From: Faecalibacterium sp. UBA1762
Lineage (GTDB): Bacteria; Bacillota; Clostridia; Oscillospirales; Ruminococcaceae
NCBI GenBank assembly: GCA_002314755.1
Contig: DCHC01000016.1
Span: forward strand, 238 to 64,237
Reading direction: 5' to 3'
Length of the DNA stretch: 64,000 bases
Part shown: positions 32,234 through 41,388 of the stretch, one piece after another
Layout of the letters: each line of letters begins with the position of its first letter
How positions within the stretch are numbered: the stretch's first letter is position 1
The notes under the pieces: generated by a model
The model's database searches: none
The model's input: the letters and a program-made list of their open reading frames with translations, nothing else
Told to the model about the DNA's origin: nothing
Translations under genes and position numbers: made by a program

Positions 32234-34180
32234 TTATTTGGACAGCTCAAAGAACGCCCAGTTAAAGGGAGCGATATCCTGCAGCGTAACCGTCTTACCC
32301 TGCAGCTCGCCGTCGGTATTGACAAAGCGGATGCTGCCCCACTGCTGCGCCAGATGTACCGTGGGGGCAAAGACACTGTCTACGCTGAAGTTCCACAAAC
32401 CCACGGAAAGACCCTTTTCGTCCTTTTTCACGATGGTGTACAAATCGGGAGAGGCGTCCGCAACCGCGTCCAGCGGCGTGCTATTCAGCCAGCTCAGCTG
32501 CTCACGCAGCTGAGCCGCGCGTAGCCAACCGCGGAAAATACCGTGATCCACCCCGTGCTCATGGCCGCCAAAGGCGCGGAACGGGTAGATTAGGAACCGC
32601 TGTCCTGCGGCGTTCTGGTACCGTACCACACCGGGGGCGGTATGCTCATCCCCGCTTAACATGCCCAACCGGGTGGCAAAGCCGGTATGATCCCGCAGCA
32701 GAGTTAGCATCTCAGCGCCTTTTTTCAGGCTGTAGCTGACCCAGCGACCATTAAAGATATCCACATGCTCCTTTGCTGCCGGATACCATTCATCTGCGGG
32801 GTGATACTCCCCGACAATCTCCACGCCCACATCTATGCCGCGGCGGTTCAGAATCCGGACCGCGTCCGCATCCAGAATAGCGCCGTTTGCAAGCTCCTGC
32901 TGGGTAGCAAGCTCTGCGGCGTCCCCGAAGACAATGCAGGGAACGTCTCCGGCAGTATACTGGACCGGCAGGCTTTGATCGGTGACAAACCGCAGGCTGC
33001 CGGGGATGCACCTGGCCTCCCAATCCACGGGGTCGTGCGCAATCGCCACAGTGTGCATAGGCTCAAACACCCGGACACCGACCGCCTTCTTGCTGTCAAA
33101 TAGCTCCTGTATTTTTTCGTACAGCGGCATATTGCGGATATGGCGGTCGTAATAGCCGGTCTCATACAGTGCGGAGGAACTGTAATCAAACATATATTTC
33201 AAAATGCCGTCAGAGGTACCGGCAGCCCGCATAGCGGTGTCAAAGCCCTCCAGATAGGCAGACGGGCAGGTCCAGCGGGGACGGGAATAGACGTCGCCCT
33301 CACAGAACAGCTCCACACCGGAGCCCTCCGCCCAGTTCTGCTGCATCCGCTCGTATTCGCAGATGGGCGCAAGCCGCATCTCATCCATAGCGCGGATATT
33401 GGCCCAGTACGGTGCGCCGATCAGGCGCAGCAGCGGCTTGGAAGCACCGGCAAAGGTCTTTGCCAAAGTCAAAGAATCAATGCCCTCTACATCCCAAGTG
33501 GAAAGGCAGGCGCAGTGGGTCATACGCACAGTGGGGTCAATCTGATCCAGTGCCTCACGCAGCCGAGCGGCGAAGGTGTTCAGGCTTTCGCCCTGCACCT
33601 TTAACCAGGCGGTGCGGATGGGATTGGGTCCGCCGGTGTGCAATGCTTTATCCACGGTATCCCGGTCAAAGGGGATGCCCATCTCTTTTTCCAGCAGAGC
33701 CTTATGCTTTTCGCAGCAACAGGCGGGCTTGCCTGTGCGATAACGCAGACGGAAATCGTCATCCAACAGGATAATACGGGCCCCCGCCTCGGCAAGACGC
33801 TGTACCCATTCCCCGCTCTGCTTCTGATAGCCTTCATTCAACGGGCAGTTACTATCGCCCATCAGGTTGCCGTCGATGTCGCGCATCAGGGTGATATCCG
33901 CTGACTCGTCTGTAGAGACCACTTCACCGTTTGCCAGCGTACCGCCGTGACCCAGCGGGCTGAACCATACACCCGGTTCAATACCGTTCTCGGTCAGAAT
34001 AGCTGTATATTTTTTAAGTTTTTCCAGCTCCAGCTGCTTGTGCTGCTCCGAACAGGTGCTCATGCTGACGCACAGATAAATTCTGGCCACGCCGCCCTTT
34101 TTGCAGCGCTCCAGCAACTCAGGAAAATACTCTTCAAAATAAGGATTACCGATAATAATAGGTACAGATACCTTATACAT
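32234..34180 (-). CDS. Large glycosidase-like protein with GH42-type domain order, uncharacterised
   Basis: A 648-residue protein. The first about 370 residues look like a TIM barrel (GVARIYLCVSMSTC, GIEPGVWFSPLGHGG, GARIILLDDDFRLRY, GVELFCEGDVYSRPRW). Next comes a Rossmann-like domain (VPCIVFGDAAELATQQELANGAILDADAVRILNRRGIDVG) resembling the trimerisation domain of GH42 beta-galactosidases. A beta-sandwich ends the protein (GLSVGLWNFSVDSVFAPTV). This domain order is GH42-like, but the classical GH42 active-site sequences are not evident. The acidic residues in LLDDDFR and FCEGD are the best catalytic candidates. Start is the ATG at 34180 behind AAAGGAAGA. No signal peptide. Confidence 0.65.
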   Translation of the reverse strand: MYKVSVPIIIGNPYFEEYFPELLERCKKGGVARIYLCVSMSTCSEQHKQLELEKLKKYTAILTENGIEPGVWFSPLGHGGTLANGEVVSTDESADITLMRDIDGNLMGDSNCPLNEGYQKQSGEWVQRLAEAGARIILLDDDFRLRYRTGKPACCCEKHKALLEKEMGIPFDRDTVDKALHTGGPNPIRTAWLKVQGESLNTFAARLREALDQIDPTVRMTHCACLSTWDVEGIDSLTLAKTFAGASKPLLRLIGAPYWANIRAMDEMRLAPICEYERMQQNWAEGSGVELFCEGDVYSRPRWTCPSAYLEGFDTAMRAAGTSDGILKYMFDYSSSALYETGYYDRHIRNMPLYEKIQELFDSKKAVGVRVFEPMHTVAIAHDPVDWEARCIPGSLRFVTDQSLPVQYTAGDVPCIVFGDAAELATQQELANGAILDADAVRILNRRGIDVGVEIVGEYHPADEWYPAAKEHVDIFNGRWVSYSLKKGAEMLTLLRDHTGFATRLGMLSGDEHTAPGVVRYQNAAGQRFLIYPFRAFGGHEHGVDHGIFRGWLRAAQLREQLSWLNSTPLDAVADASPDLYTIVKKDEKGLSVGLWNFSVDSVFAPTVHLAQQWGSIRFVNTDGELQGKTVTLQDIAPFNWAFFELSK

Positions 34181-34206
34181 TTTTCTTCTTTCCTTTCTTT
34201 TTTCAA

Positions 34207-34249
34207 AAACAAACCGAGAAAGAAACACCCGTGCTCCTTCCCGGTTTTT
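34207..34249 (-). terminator. Probable terminator after mgsA
   Basis: On the minus strand AACCGGGAAGG and CTTTCTCGGTT form an imperfect stem, followed by TGTTTTTG. It marks the end of the shape/division block before the glycan locus. Confidence 0.45.
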
Positions 34250-34272
34250 TGACATTTTAAAAGCCCCTTCGC

Positions 34273-34677
34273 TCAAACGCTGGGGCGGACAATATCGCGC
34301 CAATCCAGATCGCCCCGCTCCAAGCCGTGTATCAGCACCTCTGCGGTGGCAATGTTGGTTGCGACAGGGATATTGTGCACATCGCACAACCGCAGCAGGT
34401 TCATCTCGTTGGGCTCGTGGGGTTTGGCGGTAATCGGATCGCGGAAAAACAGCAGCAGATCAATTTCATCGCAGGCAATGCGAGAGGCAATCTGCTGATC
34501 GCCGCCGTGAGTACCGGAAAGAAAACGCTGCACCCTCAACCCGGTTGCGGCGCTGACCAGCTTACCGGTGGTATCGGTGGCAATCAACGAGTGCTGGCTT
34601 AAAATGCGGCAGTAGGCAATACAAAACTGCACCATCAGCTCTTTTTTGGTATCGTGTGCAATCAAGGCAATATTCAT
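34273..34677 (-). CDS. mgsA: Methylglyoxal synthase
   Basis: A 134-residue cytoplasmic enzyme that converts dihydroxyacetone phosphate to methylglyoxal and phosphate, relieving phosphate-limited glycolysis. Family motifs are visible: LIAHDTKK at the N-terminus, SGTHGGDQQIA with Asp60, FFRDP with Asp80, and KPHEPN with His87. Most homologues read SGPLGGDQQ, so Thr-His in place of Pro-Leu is a variant. It follows minD, as is common in Clostridia, and precedes a terminator-like hairpin. Confidence 0.96.
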   Translation of the reverse strand: MNIALIAHDTKKELMVQFCIAYCRILSQHSLIATDTTGKLVSAATGLRVQRFLSGTHGGDQQIASRIACDEIDLLLFFRDPITAKPHEPNEMNLLRLCDVHNIPVATNIATAEVLIHGLERGDLDWRDIVRPSV

Positions 34678-34771
34678 TGGTACAACATCCTTTCCGTTTT
34701 ATGGTTATTTCCTTTTTTGGAGAGAAAAGCCTCTTGTAAAAAGTCAGCTGATTTCACAGCCACGCTGTCCG

Positions 34772-35506
34772 TCAGGTCATCACCAGCGGCAGCTCCTGCC
34801 CGGTCAGCCGCAGGGCGATCCGGTGAAAGATCTCCCAGTCGCGGCCGGTGGCAGGCAACGAACTGCCGTTTGCCCCGGCCAGGGCAATATCCACACTTTC
34901 GGGCACGACCCCAAGCAACCGAACCCCAACTTGATCAATGCACCAGTCCAGGTCTGGTATTCCCATCCGGGCAAGCCGCTCTGTCTGCAAGCGGTTGATC
35001 ACCATGCGCTGGTTGGTTACACCCTTATCCCAAAGCAAATCGCTTACCACACGGGCATCCCGCACGCAAACCGGATCCGGCGTCACCACTAAAACTGCGG
35101 TGTCACATACACCGGCAGCGGCACAAAAGGGCGCCTCCAGCCCGGCGGCAGTATCAATAATAATCTGTTCAAAATGCGGCTTCATCCGATGACAAAAACA
35201 TTCCAGCGCGTCCGGTCGTACCACACCGCCGCTGACCGGCGCGCTGATCACCGACAGGTTGGGATGCAGCGGACTTTTGACTACCGCTTTACTGCCGTCA
35301 CATATGCCGGAAAGGACATCCTCAATATCGTACACCGTTTTGCCGTACACCCCGGATATGATATCCACACTGCGCAACGCACTATCCAGCTCCACCAAAA
35401 GGGTGAGCTTTCCCTGTGCTGCCAGCTGTGAGGCAAGATGAACTGCGACCGTGCTTTTCCCGGTTCCGCCCTTGCCAGAGGTTATCATCGTAATGCGGTT
35501 ACTCAT
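34772..35506 (-). CDS. minD: MinD-type ATPase
   Basis: A 244-residue ParA/MinD-superfamily ATPase that positions the division septum at the membrane. The deviant Walker A reads SGKGGTGKST (residues 10-19), where most MinD proteins have GGVGKTT. The other motifs are VELDSALRSVD and IIIDTAAGLEAPF. The C-terminal FHRIALRLTGQEL stretch is compatible with the amphipathic membrane-targeting helix. Its place after mreBCD and mrdA supports the name. No minC or minE is found next to it. A separate promoter (35534-35563) lies upstream. Confidence 0.85.
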   Translation of the reverse strand: MSNRITMITSGKGGTGKSTVAVHLASQLAAQGKLTLLVELDSALRSVDIISGVYGKTVYDIEDVLSGICDGSKAVVKSPLHPNLSVISAPVSGGVVRPDALECFCHRMKPHFEQIIIDTAAGLEAPFCAAAGVCDTAVLVVTPDPVCVRDARVVSDLLWDKGVTNQRMVINRLQTERLARMGIPDLDWCIDQVGVRLLGVVPESVDIALAGANGSSLPATGRDWEIFHRIALRLTGQELPLVMT

Positions 35507-35533
35507 GCCGGCTTTGTCCTTTCATATACTTTC

Positions 35534-35563
35534 ATTGTATCATAGTTGTTCACAAAAAAGCAA
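35534..35563 (-). promoter_or_regulatory. Probable promoter of minD-mgsA
   Basis: On the minus strand TTGCTT (35558-35563) and TACAAT (35534-35539) are 18 bases apart, in the 114-base gap between mrdA and minD. Confidence 0.4.
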
Positions 35564-35620
35564 TACCAATACTGTGCAAAATACGCGATATCAACAAAAT
35601 GTTTTAGGCGGTAGGTACGG

Positions 35621-37708
35621 TCAGCCAAGCAGGGTATTTTCCTGTATCACCGCCAGAGAACCATCCTTACTGAAGTAATACGCGTCAAAAATATCCACAA
35701 CCGCCTGGGTCAACCAGTAACTGTTGGCGCATTTTTCCACAACCACGGCAACCGCGATCTCCGGGTCCTCGGTGGGCCCGTAGGCCAGCAGCGTACTGTT
35801 GGTCACAGTTGCGCTCTGCTGCGGGGTGCCGGTCTTGGTGGCGATTCTATAGGGATAATTGCCCAAATAGGGGCTGGAGGAACCCAGGATCGAGGCGGCG
35901 ACCATGCCCTCCTCCACCACTTCAAAAGCATTGTTCTTATCCTCCAGCTGACCCCATATCTCCACGGGGATCTCGGTGATCTGGCTGTAATCGGCATTGA
36001 CGGTAGCTCCCACAAAGTGGGTCTTGTACCGAACGCCGTGATTTGCCAGCGCAGCGGTCCAAGTCGCGAGCTGTACCGGGGTCAGATAGGTGTCCAACTG
36101 GCCGATGGAGGCCTGCAGAATATCGCCCTCCTGCCAGCTTTCCACCTCCAAACCTGCGTCAATCTGCGCCTGCCGGGTCTCCGGACTGGAAAGGCTGCCC
36201 TCCGCCTCACCGATCTCCACGCCGGTCTTTACACCCAGACCCAGCGTGCTTGCGGTATTGACCAGGGCATGGGCGCCCACCCGACGGCCCACATCGTAAA
36301 AAAAGATGTTGCAGCTGGTCTGCAGGGCGTCTACCACATTGATAGGCGCATTGCCGTGGCCGTGCATCAGACAGCCGGGGGTATAGGTCGGGGCGTAATA
36401 GGTGTAGGTGCCACCGCAATAAACCGTGCTGCTGCGGTCTATTTCACCGGTCAGTAACCCTGTCAGGGCGGTACAGGTCTTAAAGGAGGAGCCCGGCCGG
36501 TAGGTGCCGTACAGTGCCCGGTTAAATAGCGGCCGTAGGCTGTCCTCCAGATAGTCGTAATAGCTGATAGAGTACAGGTTCAAATCATAGCTGGGATAGG
36601 TGGCACACGCCAGGATTCCGCCGGTTTTACAGTCAATGACCACTGCGGCGGCGCCCTCTGCCTCGCCCAATGCCTTTTGAGAGGCGCTGATACTTTGTGT
36701 AGCGTAACCCGAAATGGTCGCCACCAGCTTTTCCAGCGCGACATTTACCTGGCCCTGCAGATAGCTGTCCACCGTCAGTACCAGAGTATCCCCCGGGACC
36801 GGCTCCTGCACGGTGGTGCGGGACAGGATGCTGCCGTCAGAGGCGCGGACTATTTGCTCAGTTCCGTCCACGCCCCGAAGCTCCTCTTCAAATGCTTTTT
36901 CCAGACCACTTTTCCCGATGGTGTCATTCATGTTGTACTGGCCCTTCAGCTCCTCGTACTCCTCTTTGTATATCGGACCGATAGAACCCAGCACATGGGG
37001 CATCAGGCTGCCGTCCGCGTAATATCGGACAGATTCCTCCTCCACCTCAACACCCACCAGCTCGCGGGAGCGTTCCCGGATCGCCGTGACGGTCTTGATG
37101 GAGACATCCGTCGCCAGGGTAAACGGGGTGACTGTGGAATATTCCCGCAGCTCCATCTCATACCGGATGCCGCACAGAATTCTTTGCACGTCCGTATCGT
37201 ACTTTTCCAGCTCATACCGGCGCACCATCTGATTCCAAACATTTTCCGCCGTCGCCACGGTAGAAAGCCCCAGCAGTGACTTCATCCTTTCCACCGCGTC
37301 GGTGTCTACCGCGCCGCTCTCCTCCCGGCTATCCTCACCCACAAAGCTCCATGGCTGACTGCGGGAAAGCGGCATGGTATCGCTCCAATTTTCGCCGGAG
37401 CTTTGCAGTATTTTTACCACCTCATAAAGGGTGTCGTTTAGCCGGTCGTCCGGCAGATACAGTCTGTTCAGACTGATATTGTAGCCGACCCGGTTCCCGG
37501 CGATCACCCGCCCGTACCGGTCGACCATCTCTCCCCGGGCAGCGGTGACGGTCTGGCGCACCGTCACGGTATCGCTGGCCTGGCTGAGCAGCTCTTCACC
37601 GTATACGACCTGCAATTTCAAAAGCCGCACCGTAAACACGGAAAACACTGCAACCAAAATCACAATCAGAAAAACACACCGTATCAGAACCCGTTTCTGC
37701 GCGCTCAC
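35621..37708 (-). CDS. mrdA: Penicillin-binding protein 2 (elongasome transpeptidase)
   Basis: A 695-residue class B penicillin-binding protein that cross-links peptidoglycan during cell elongation. A single N-terminal membrane segment (residues 9-30) is followed by the dimerisation domain (RGEMVDRYGRVIAGNR). The transpeptidase domain carries active-site Ser407 in YRPGSSFK, the SCN motif in TSCNIFFYDVG, and KTG with Lys625 in ATKTGTPQ. It faces the outside of the membrane. It lies directly after mreD in the usual elongation cluster. RodA is not encoded nearby. Confidence 0.95.
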   Translation of the reverse strand: MSAQKRVLIRCVFLIVILVAVFSVFTVRLLKLQVVYGEELLSQASDTVTVRQTVTAARGEMVDRYGRVIAGNRVGYNISLNRLYLPDDRLNDTLYEVVKILQSSGENWSDTMPLSRSQPWSFVGEDSREESGAVDTDAVERMKSLLGLSTVATAENVWNQMVRRYELEKYDTDVQRILCGIRYEMELREYSTVTPFTLATDVSIKTVTAIRERSRELVGVEVEEESVRYYADGSLMPHVLGSIGPIYKEEYEELKGQYNMNDTIGKSGLEKAFEEELRGVDGTEQIVRASDGSILSRTTVQEPVPGDTLVLTVDSYLQGQVNVALEKLVATISGYATQSISASQKALGEAEGAAAVVIDCKTGGILACATYPSYDLNLYSISYYDYLEDSLRPLFNRALYGTYRPGSSFKTCTALTGLLTGEIDRSSTVYCGGTYTYYAPTYTPGCLMHGHGNAPINVVDALQTSCNIFFYDVGRRVGAHALVNTASTLGLGVKTGVEIGEAEGSLSSPETRQAQIDAGLEVESWQEGDILQASIGQLDTYLTPVQLATWTAALANHGVRYKTHFVGATVNADYSQITEIPVEIWGQLEDKNNAFEVVEEGMVAASILGSSSPYLGNYPYRIATKTGTPQQSATVTNSTLLAYGPTEDPEIAVAVVVEKCANSYWLTQAVVDIFDAYYFSKDGSLAVIQENTLLG

Positions 37709-37741
37709 TCTGCCGTCACCTCCCTTTCTTCAGCCTTTTCT

Positions 37742-38266
37742 TCACTCTTCTCTGCCCAACCGACTGATCAGACCGCAAATCGGATACAACAGGGTGGATA
37801 CCGCCACGGTATACACCACCGTCGGGATCACGGTCCCCCAGAAGTAGACACCCCGCTGCGGAATATTAAACAGCACATAGCTAAACAGAAACTCCACCCC
37901 GGTGACCAGGATCAACCATACCAGACTCAGCGCAGCCGCATTAAAAAAGGTACGGCGCAACCACAGTTGAATGATACCGCTGATCAAAAAGCAGCCTATC
38001 AGCATGCACCCGGCGTGAAAGCCGGACAGGGTACCGGCTGAAGCATCCCAAAGAAGACCGGCAAAAATGCCGAAAATGGCGCTGGGAAAGGAATTTTCAT
38101 AAGCCGCCACCGTCAGACAGAGCGCCGCCAGCCAAAGCGGCCGGATGCCGCCCATGCTGCACAGGCTTTGATTGGTATGCAAAACCCAGGCAAAGATCAG
38201 AAGCAGCGTATAAAAAAACCAACGCGCAAACAGCAAAAATCGCTTTTTGTGTATATCCTGCTGCAC
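37742..38266 (-). CDS. mreD: Rod shape-determining protein MreD
   Basis: A 174-residue membrane protein with five hydrophobic segments, the typical size and layout of MreD, a membrane partner of MreC in the elongation complex. Family-like sequence includes FPSAIFGIFAGLLWDASAGTLSGFH. The N-terminus is basic (MQQDIHKKRF). It sits between mreC and mrdA in the order seen throughout Bacillota. Sequence conservation in this family is low, so the call leans on position and topology. Confidence 0.88.
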   Translation of the reverse strand: MQQDIHKKRFLLFARWFFYTLLLIFAWVLHTNQSLCSMGGIRPLWLAALCLTVAAYENSFPSAIFGIFAGLLWDASAGTLSGFHAGCMLIGCFLISGIIQLWLRRTFFNAAALSLVWLILVTGVEFLFSYVLFNIPQRGVYFWGTVIPTVVYTVAVSTLLYPICGLISRLGREE

Positions 38267-38311
38267 TCCGCTTTCTCCTCTCCTTTCTATCCGGCAGCGC
38301 CATCCTGCACT

Positions 38312-39325
38312 TTATTCTGCCTTATTCTCCTCTTCCGGTGCGGTTTCTCCGTTTTGCAGCCCGTCGGTGGTCCCCGCATCCTGCGACTGGGTCTCGTTCT
38401 GCTCAGTGCCGGGCGCGCCGGGCAGCTGTGTACTGTCAGAGATATCAGCAGTATTGTCCGCCGAGGGGGCGTCTACTGCGGCAGCCTCCCCCTGGTCGGT
38501 AATGACAAACACACTGGTTATACTGCTGATATCCGCTGCACTGTCCAGCACGGCATACATACTCTTTCCGCTGGTCTCCGGCAGCACATCCGCCACCGTT
38601 CCCACGATCAGACCGGAGGGAAACACCCCACCCAGCCCGGTCGTCACCACCAGGTCACCGGCAGCGGTCAGGGTCTCCTTGGGTAGATAGCTCATCTTCA
38701 GCTGACCGCCTGCACACAGGGTGTTTTCACCCTCGGAAAGGCCGATATCTCTGGTGCGGCTGATCATACAGCCCATGCTGACGGAGGGGTCCAGAATAGT
38801 CAGTACCTCGGCGTAGTTAAAGCCGACCTGTGATACTACCCCCACTATGCCCTCGGGGCTGACCACCACATCGTCTACGCTGATGCCGTCTGTCTGCCCA
38901 CGGTCAATGGTAAAGGAGTAGTATCTTTCCAGGGGATCTCTTCCGATTACAAAGGCCGAGACCACCTCATATTCGTTGTAGGTCTCCTGAATTTTATAAT
39001 AGTCCCGGTACAACTGGTTTTCCGCCTTCATGTCATCGTAATCAATCATCTCGTTACGCAGCTTGAAAAGCTCCTGCTTCAACGCCTCGTTTTCGGCAAG
39101 GACATCGTCAATGGCAACGGTCCGGTCTTTCAGATCATCCAGACCGGTGCTGACCATTCTGCCCAGCTTTTGAAAAGGTACCAGTGCGCTGGTAAGCAGC
39201 TGCTGAGGGGCAGCGCTCCATCTGCCGTTGGCAAAAGCGTATGCCATAAAACCCGCCAGCAAAACCAGCAGGTATATCAGCACCTTACATTTTCCAGAAC
39301 TGAAAAAATTTTTCATCCGTTTCAC
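38312..39325 (-). CDS. mreC: Rod shape-determining protein MreC
   Basis: A 337-residue protein with one N-terminal membrane segment (residues 11-30), a coiled coil (about residues 70-105) and the beta-rich MreC domain (ESYYSFTIDRGQTDGI-like start, SPEGIVGVVSQVG, LKMSYLPKETLTAAGDLVVTTGLGGVFPSGLIVGTV). It links cytoplasmic MreB to outside cell-wall enzymes. The C-terminal about 55 residues are rich in Glu, Gln, Asp and Thr and probably disordered. A terminator-like hairpin separates it from mreB. Confidence 0.93.
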   Translation of the reverse strand: MKRMKNFFSSGKCKVLIYLLVLLAGFMAYAFANGRWSAAPQQLLTSALVPFQKLGRMVSTGLDDLKDRTVAIDDVLAENEALKQELFKLRNEMIDYDDMKAENQLYRDYYKIQETYNEYEVVSAFVIGRDPLERYYSFTIDRGQTDGISVDDVVVSPEGIVGVVSQVGFNYAEVLTILDPSVSMGCMISRTRDIGLSEGENTLCAGGQLKMSYLPKETLTAAGDLVVTTGLGGVFPSGLIVGTVADVLPETSGKSMYAVLDSAADISSITSVFVITDQGEAAAVDAPSADNTADISDSTQLPGAPGTEQNETQSQDAGTTDGLQNGETAPEEENKAE

Positions 39326-39423
39326 CCTTTCATACGCCGCGCAAAAGATCGCCTATGCGGTCTGCAGTCTTGTATCCCCCATACGGCATAGACCAGATAG
39401 CCGCGTATGACCTGCCTGTACCG

Positions 39424-39459
39424 AAAAAACAAAGGGCCGTTGCAATCCGCAACAGCCCC
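39424..39459 (-). terminator. Terminator or attenuator between mreB and mreC
   Basis: On the minus strand a 10-bp stem (GGGCTGTTGC with GCAACGGCCC, loop of five) is followed by TTTGTTTTTT. Read-through would be needed for co-transcription of mreC, giving more mreB than mreC mRNA. Confidence 0.75.
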
Positions 39460-39553
39460 GGCATTTCAAAATTGAAACGCAATCACCAAACCGGTTACAA
39501 ATTTTCCCAAAAGGGAATATTTGCTGTGCGTAAAATGCACCCGCAGGGTCCTA

Positions 39554-40570
39554 TCAGGATTTACGCTCGGCGTCTGCAACCACTTCACGCAGCAGATCCA
39601 GGTTATCCAATACCGCGCCTGCGCCGGTAGCAACACAGTCCAGGGGGTTTTCTGCCACGTGCACATCAATACCGGTAGCCTCCCGGATCAGCTGATCCAG
39701 CCCACATAGCAGCGCGCCGCCACCGGTAAGGGTGATGCCGCGGTCAATGATATCAGCCGAAAGCTCGGGCGGGGTGCGCTCCAGCGTTTCCTTAATGGCA
39801 TCGATCACCTGGCTAATGGATTCGCTCAGCGCTTCGCGGATCTCTTCACTGGTGATCTCCACATCCTTGGGCAGACCGTCCACCAAGTTGCGGCCCTTGA
39901 TATCCATAGAGGTCTCGATCTCCTTGGGATAGGCGCTGCCGATCTCGATTTTGATCTGTTCCGCGGTGCGCTCACCGATCAGCAGGTTGTGCTTGCGCTT
40001 AATATAGGCGATAATTGCCTGGTCAAACTCGTCTCCGCCCACGCGAATGCTGCGGGCAGCTACCACGCCGCCCAAAGAGATGACCGCAACCTCGCTGGTG
40101 CCGCCGCCGATATCCACCACCATATTGCCGGTGGGGTCCTCGATAGGCAGACCTGCGCCCACAGCGGCGGCCATCGGCTCTTCCATAATCATGACCTGAC
40201 GGGCGCCTGCATTTAGGGCAGCCTGGCTGACAGCGCGGCGCTCCACCTCGGTAACGCCGGATGGGATGCAGATAACAATGCGGGGACGGAACAACACCGT
40301 ATTGCCGCAGACCCGCTTGATAAACAGGCGCAGCATATTGGTGGTGATATCATAATCGGCAATGACGCCGTCCTTTAAGGGACGCACTGCCACAATGCTG
40401 CCGGGCGTACGACCGATTACGCGCTTTGCCTCGGCGCCTACGCACCGGACCGTATCTGTCTTGGTATCCACGGCAACCACGCTGGGCTCCCGCATAATGA
40501 TACCTTTTCCGCGCATGAAAATCAGGGTATTTGCGGTACCCAGATCAATACCGATATCTTTTGAAAACAT
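39554..40570 (-). CDS. mreB: Rod shape-determining protein MreB (bacterial actin)
   Basis: A 338-residue actin-like ATPase that guides cell-wall synthesis along the long axis. Nucleotide-binding motifs include GIDLGTANTLI at the start, VDIGGGTSEVAVISLGG in the middle and GITLTGGGALLCGLD late in the sequence. Start is the ATG at 40570 (MFSKDIGIDLG), preceded by GAGAGG; an ATG-type codon 36 bases upstream is not needed. A strong promoter lies at 40624-40652. Confidence 0.97.
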   Translation of the reverse strand: MFSKDIGIDLGTANTLIFMRGKGIIMREPSVVAVDTKTDTVRCVGAEAKRVIGRTPGSIVAVRPLKDGVIADYDITTNMLRLFIKRVCGNTVLFRPRIVICIPSGVTEVERRAVSQAALNAGARQVMIMEEPMAAAVGAGLPIEDPTGNMVVDIGGGTSEVAVISLGGVVAARSIRVGGDEFDQAIIAYIKRKHNLLIGERTAEQIKIEIGSAYPKEIETSMDIKGRNLVDGLPKDVEITSEEIREALSESISQVIDAIKETLERTPPELSADIIDRGITLTGGGALLCGLDQLIREATGIDVHVAENPLDCVATGAGAVLDNLDLLREVVADAERKS

Positions 40571-40623
40571 CTTTGATAACCTCTCATTCTTTGTGTCAGA
40601 ACCCATCTAACCTTATCTATTCA

Positions 40624-40652
40624 ATTATAACCCGAACAAGCCAAATACACAA
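40624..40652 (-). promoter_or_regulatory. Promoter of mreB
   Basis: On the minus strand TTGTGT (40647-40652) and TATAAT (40624-40629) are 17 bases apart, in the gap between maf and mreB. Confidence 0.65.
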
Positions 40653-40730
40653 CTGGAAAATGAAAAAAGTTTCTTAAAATTAAAGTGAAAAACAAATTTT
40701 CCGCCTGTGATTGCTCTTTCAAGTGCATTT

Positions 40731-41300
40731 TTATTTCTCCGGCGTCCAGCCCAACCGGCAAAGCATCTCATACACCCGCCGCACCGGAAAGCCCATCACA
40801 TTATAGTAGCACCCGTCTATCCCGGTAATAAATCTGGCCGCCCAACCCTGTATCCCGTAGCCGCCGGCCTTGTCATAGGGCTCCCCGGTAGCCGCATAGG
40901 CCTGTAGCTGCTGCTCCGGCACCGGCGCAAACCGCACCCGTGTCGTCTGAACATCCTGCAGTATTCCCTGCGGGCCGATAATACATACACCGGTGTCAAC
41001 CAGGTGTTCCCTGTCCGAAAGCAGCCGCAGCATCCGGACAGCGTCCTCAAAATCCCGCGGTTTACCCAGCACGCTGCCGTCACAGTCCACCACCGTATCC
41101 GCCCCGATCACATAATCCTGCGGGTGAAGCACCGCCGCAGCGCGGCATTTTTCCGTCGCCAGAACCCGAGCCAGCTGCGCCGGAGAGTCCGCGGTAAATT
41201 TTTCCTCCTCAATCGGCACCGTACACACCGAAAAATGCGGGGTAATCAGTGCCAGCAGCTCTCTGCGTCGGGGGGAGGCCGAAGCAAGAAACAGTGCCAT
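40731..41300 (-). CDS. maf: Maf-like nucleoside triphosphate pyrophosphatase
   Basis: A 189-residue Maf/Ham1-superfamily protein that hydrolyses non-canonical or excess nucleoside triphosphates and is linked to septum formation. The N-terminal phosphate-binding motif LASASPRRRELL is at residues 4-15. The catalytic aspartate region is YVIGADTVVDCDG, and YDKAGGYGIQGWAARFI is the conserved C-terminal block. The ATG at 41300 follows AAGGAGAGAAGG; the longer frame to 41456 would overlap DUF4321 and lacks the family start. Confidence 0.95.
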   Translation of the reverse strand: MALFLASASPRRRELLALITPHFSVCTVPIEEEKFTADSPAQLARVLATEKCRAAAVLHPQDYVIGADTVVDCDGSVLGKPRDFEDAVRMLRLLSDREHLVDTGVCIIGPQGILQDVQTTRVRFAPVPEQQLQAYAATGEPYDKAGGYGIQGWAARFITGIDGCYYNVMGFPVRRVYEMLCRLGWTPEK

Positions 41301-41388
41301 GTCCTTCTCTCCTTGTTTGTCTCCGGTCGTTCTGACCGTCCGGCGGATATCCGCAAGATCCGTATCTGCAGCAAATAAGCCGGGCGGA

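Noticed and set aside
34181..34387. Longer N-terminus of the 648-residue glycosidase-like protein
   Set aside because: It overlaps mgsA and the terminator-like hairpin; the ATG at 34180 has a proper ribosome binding site.
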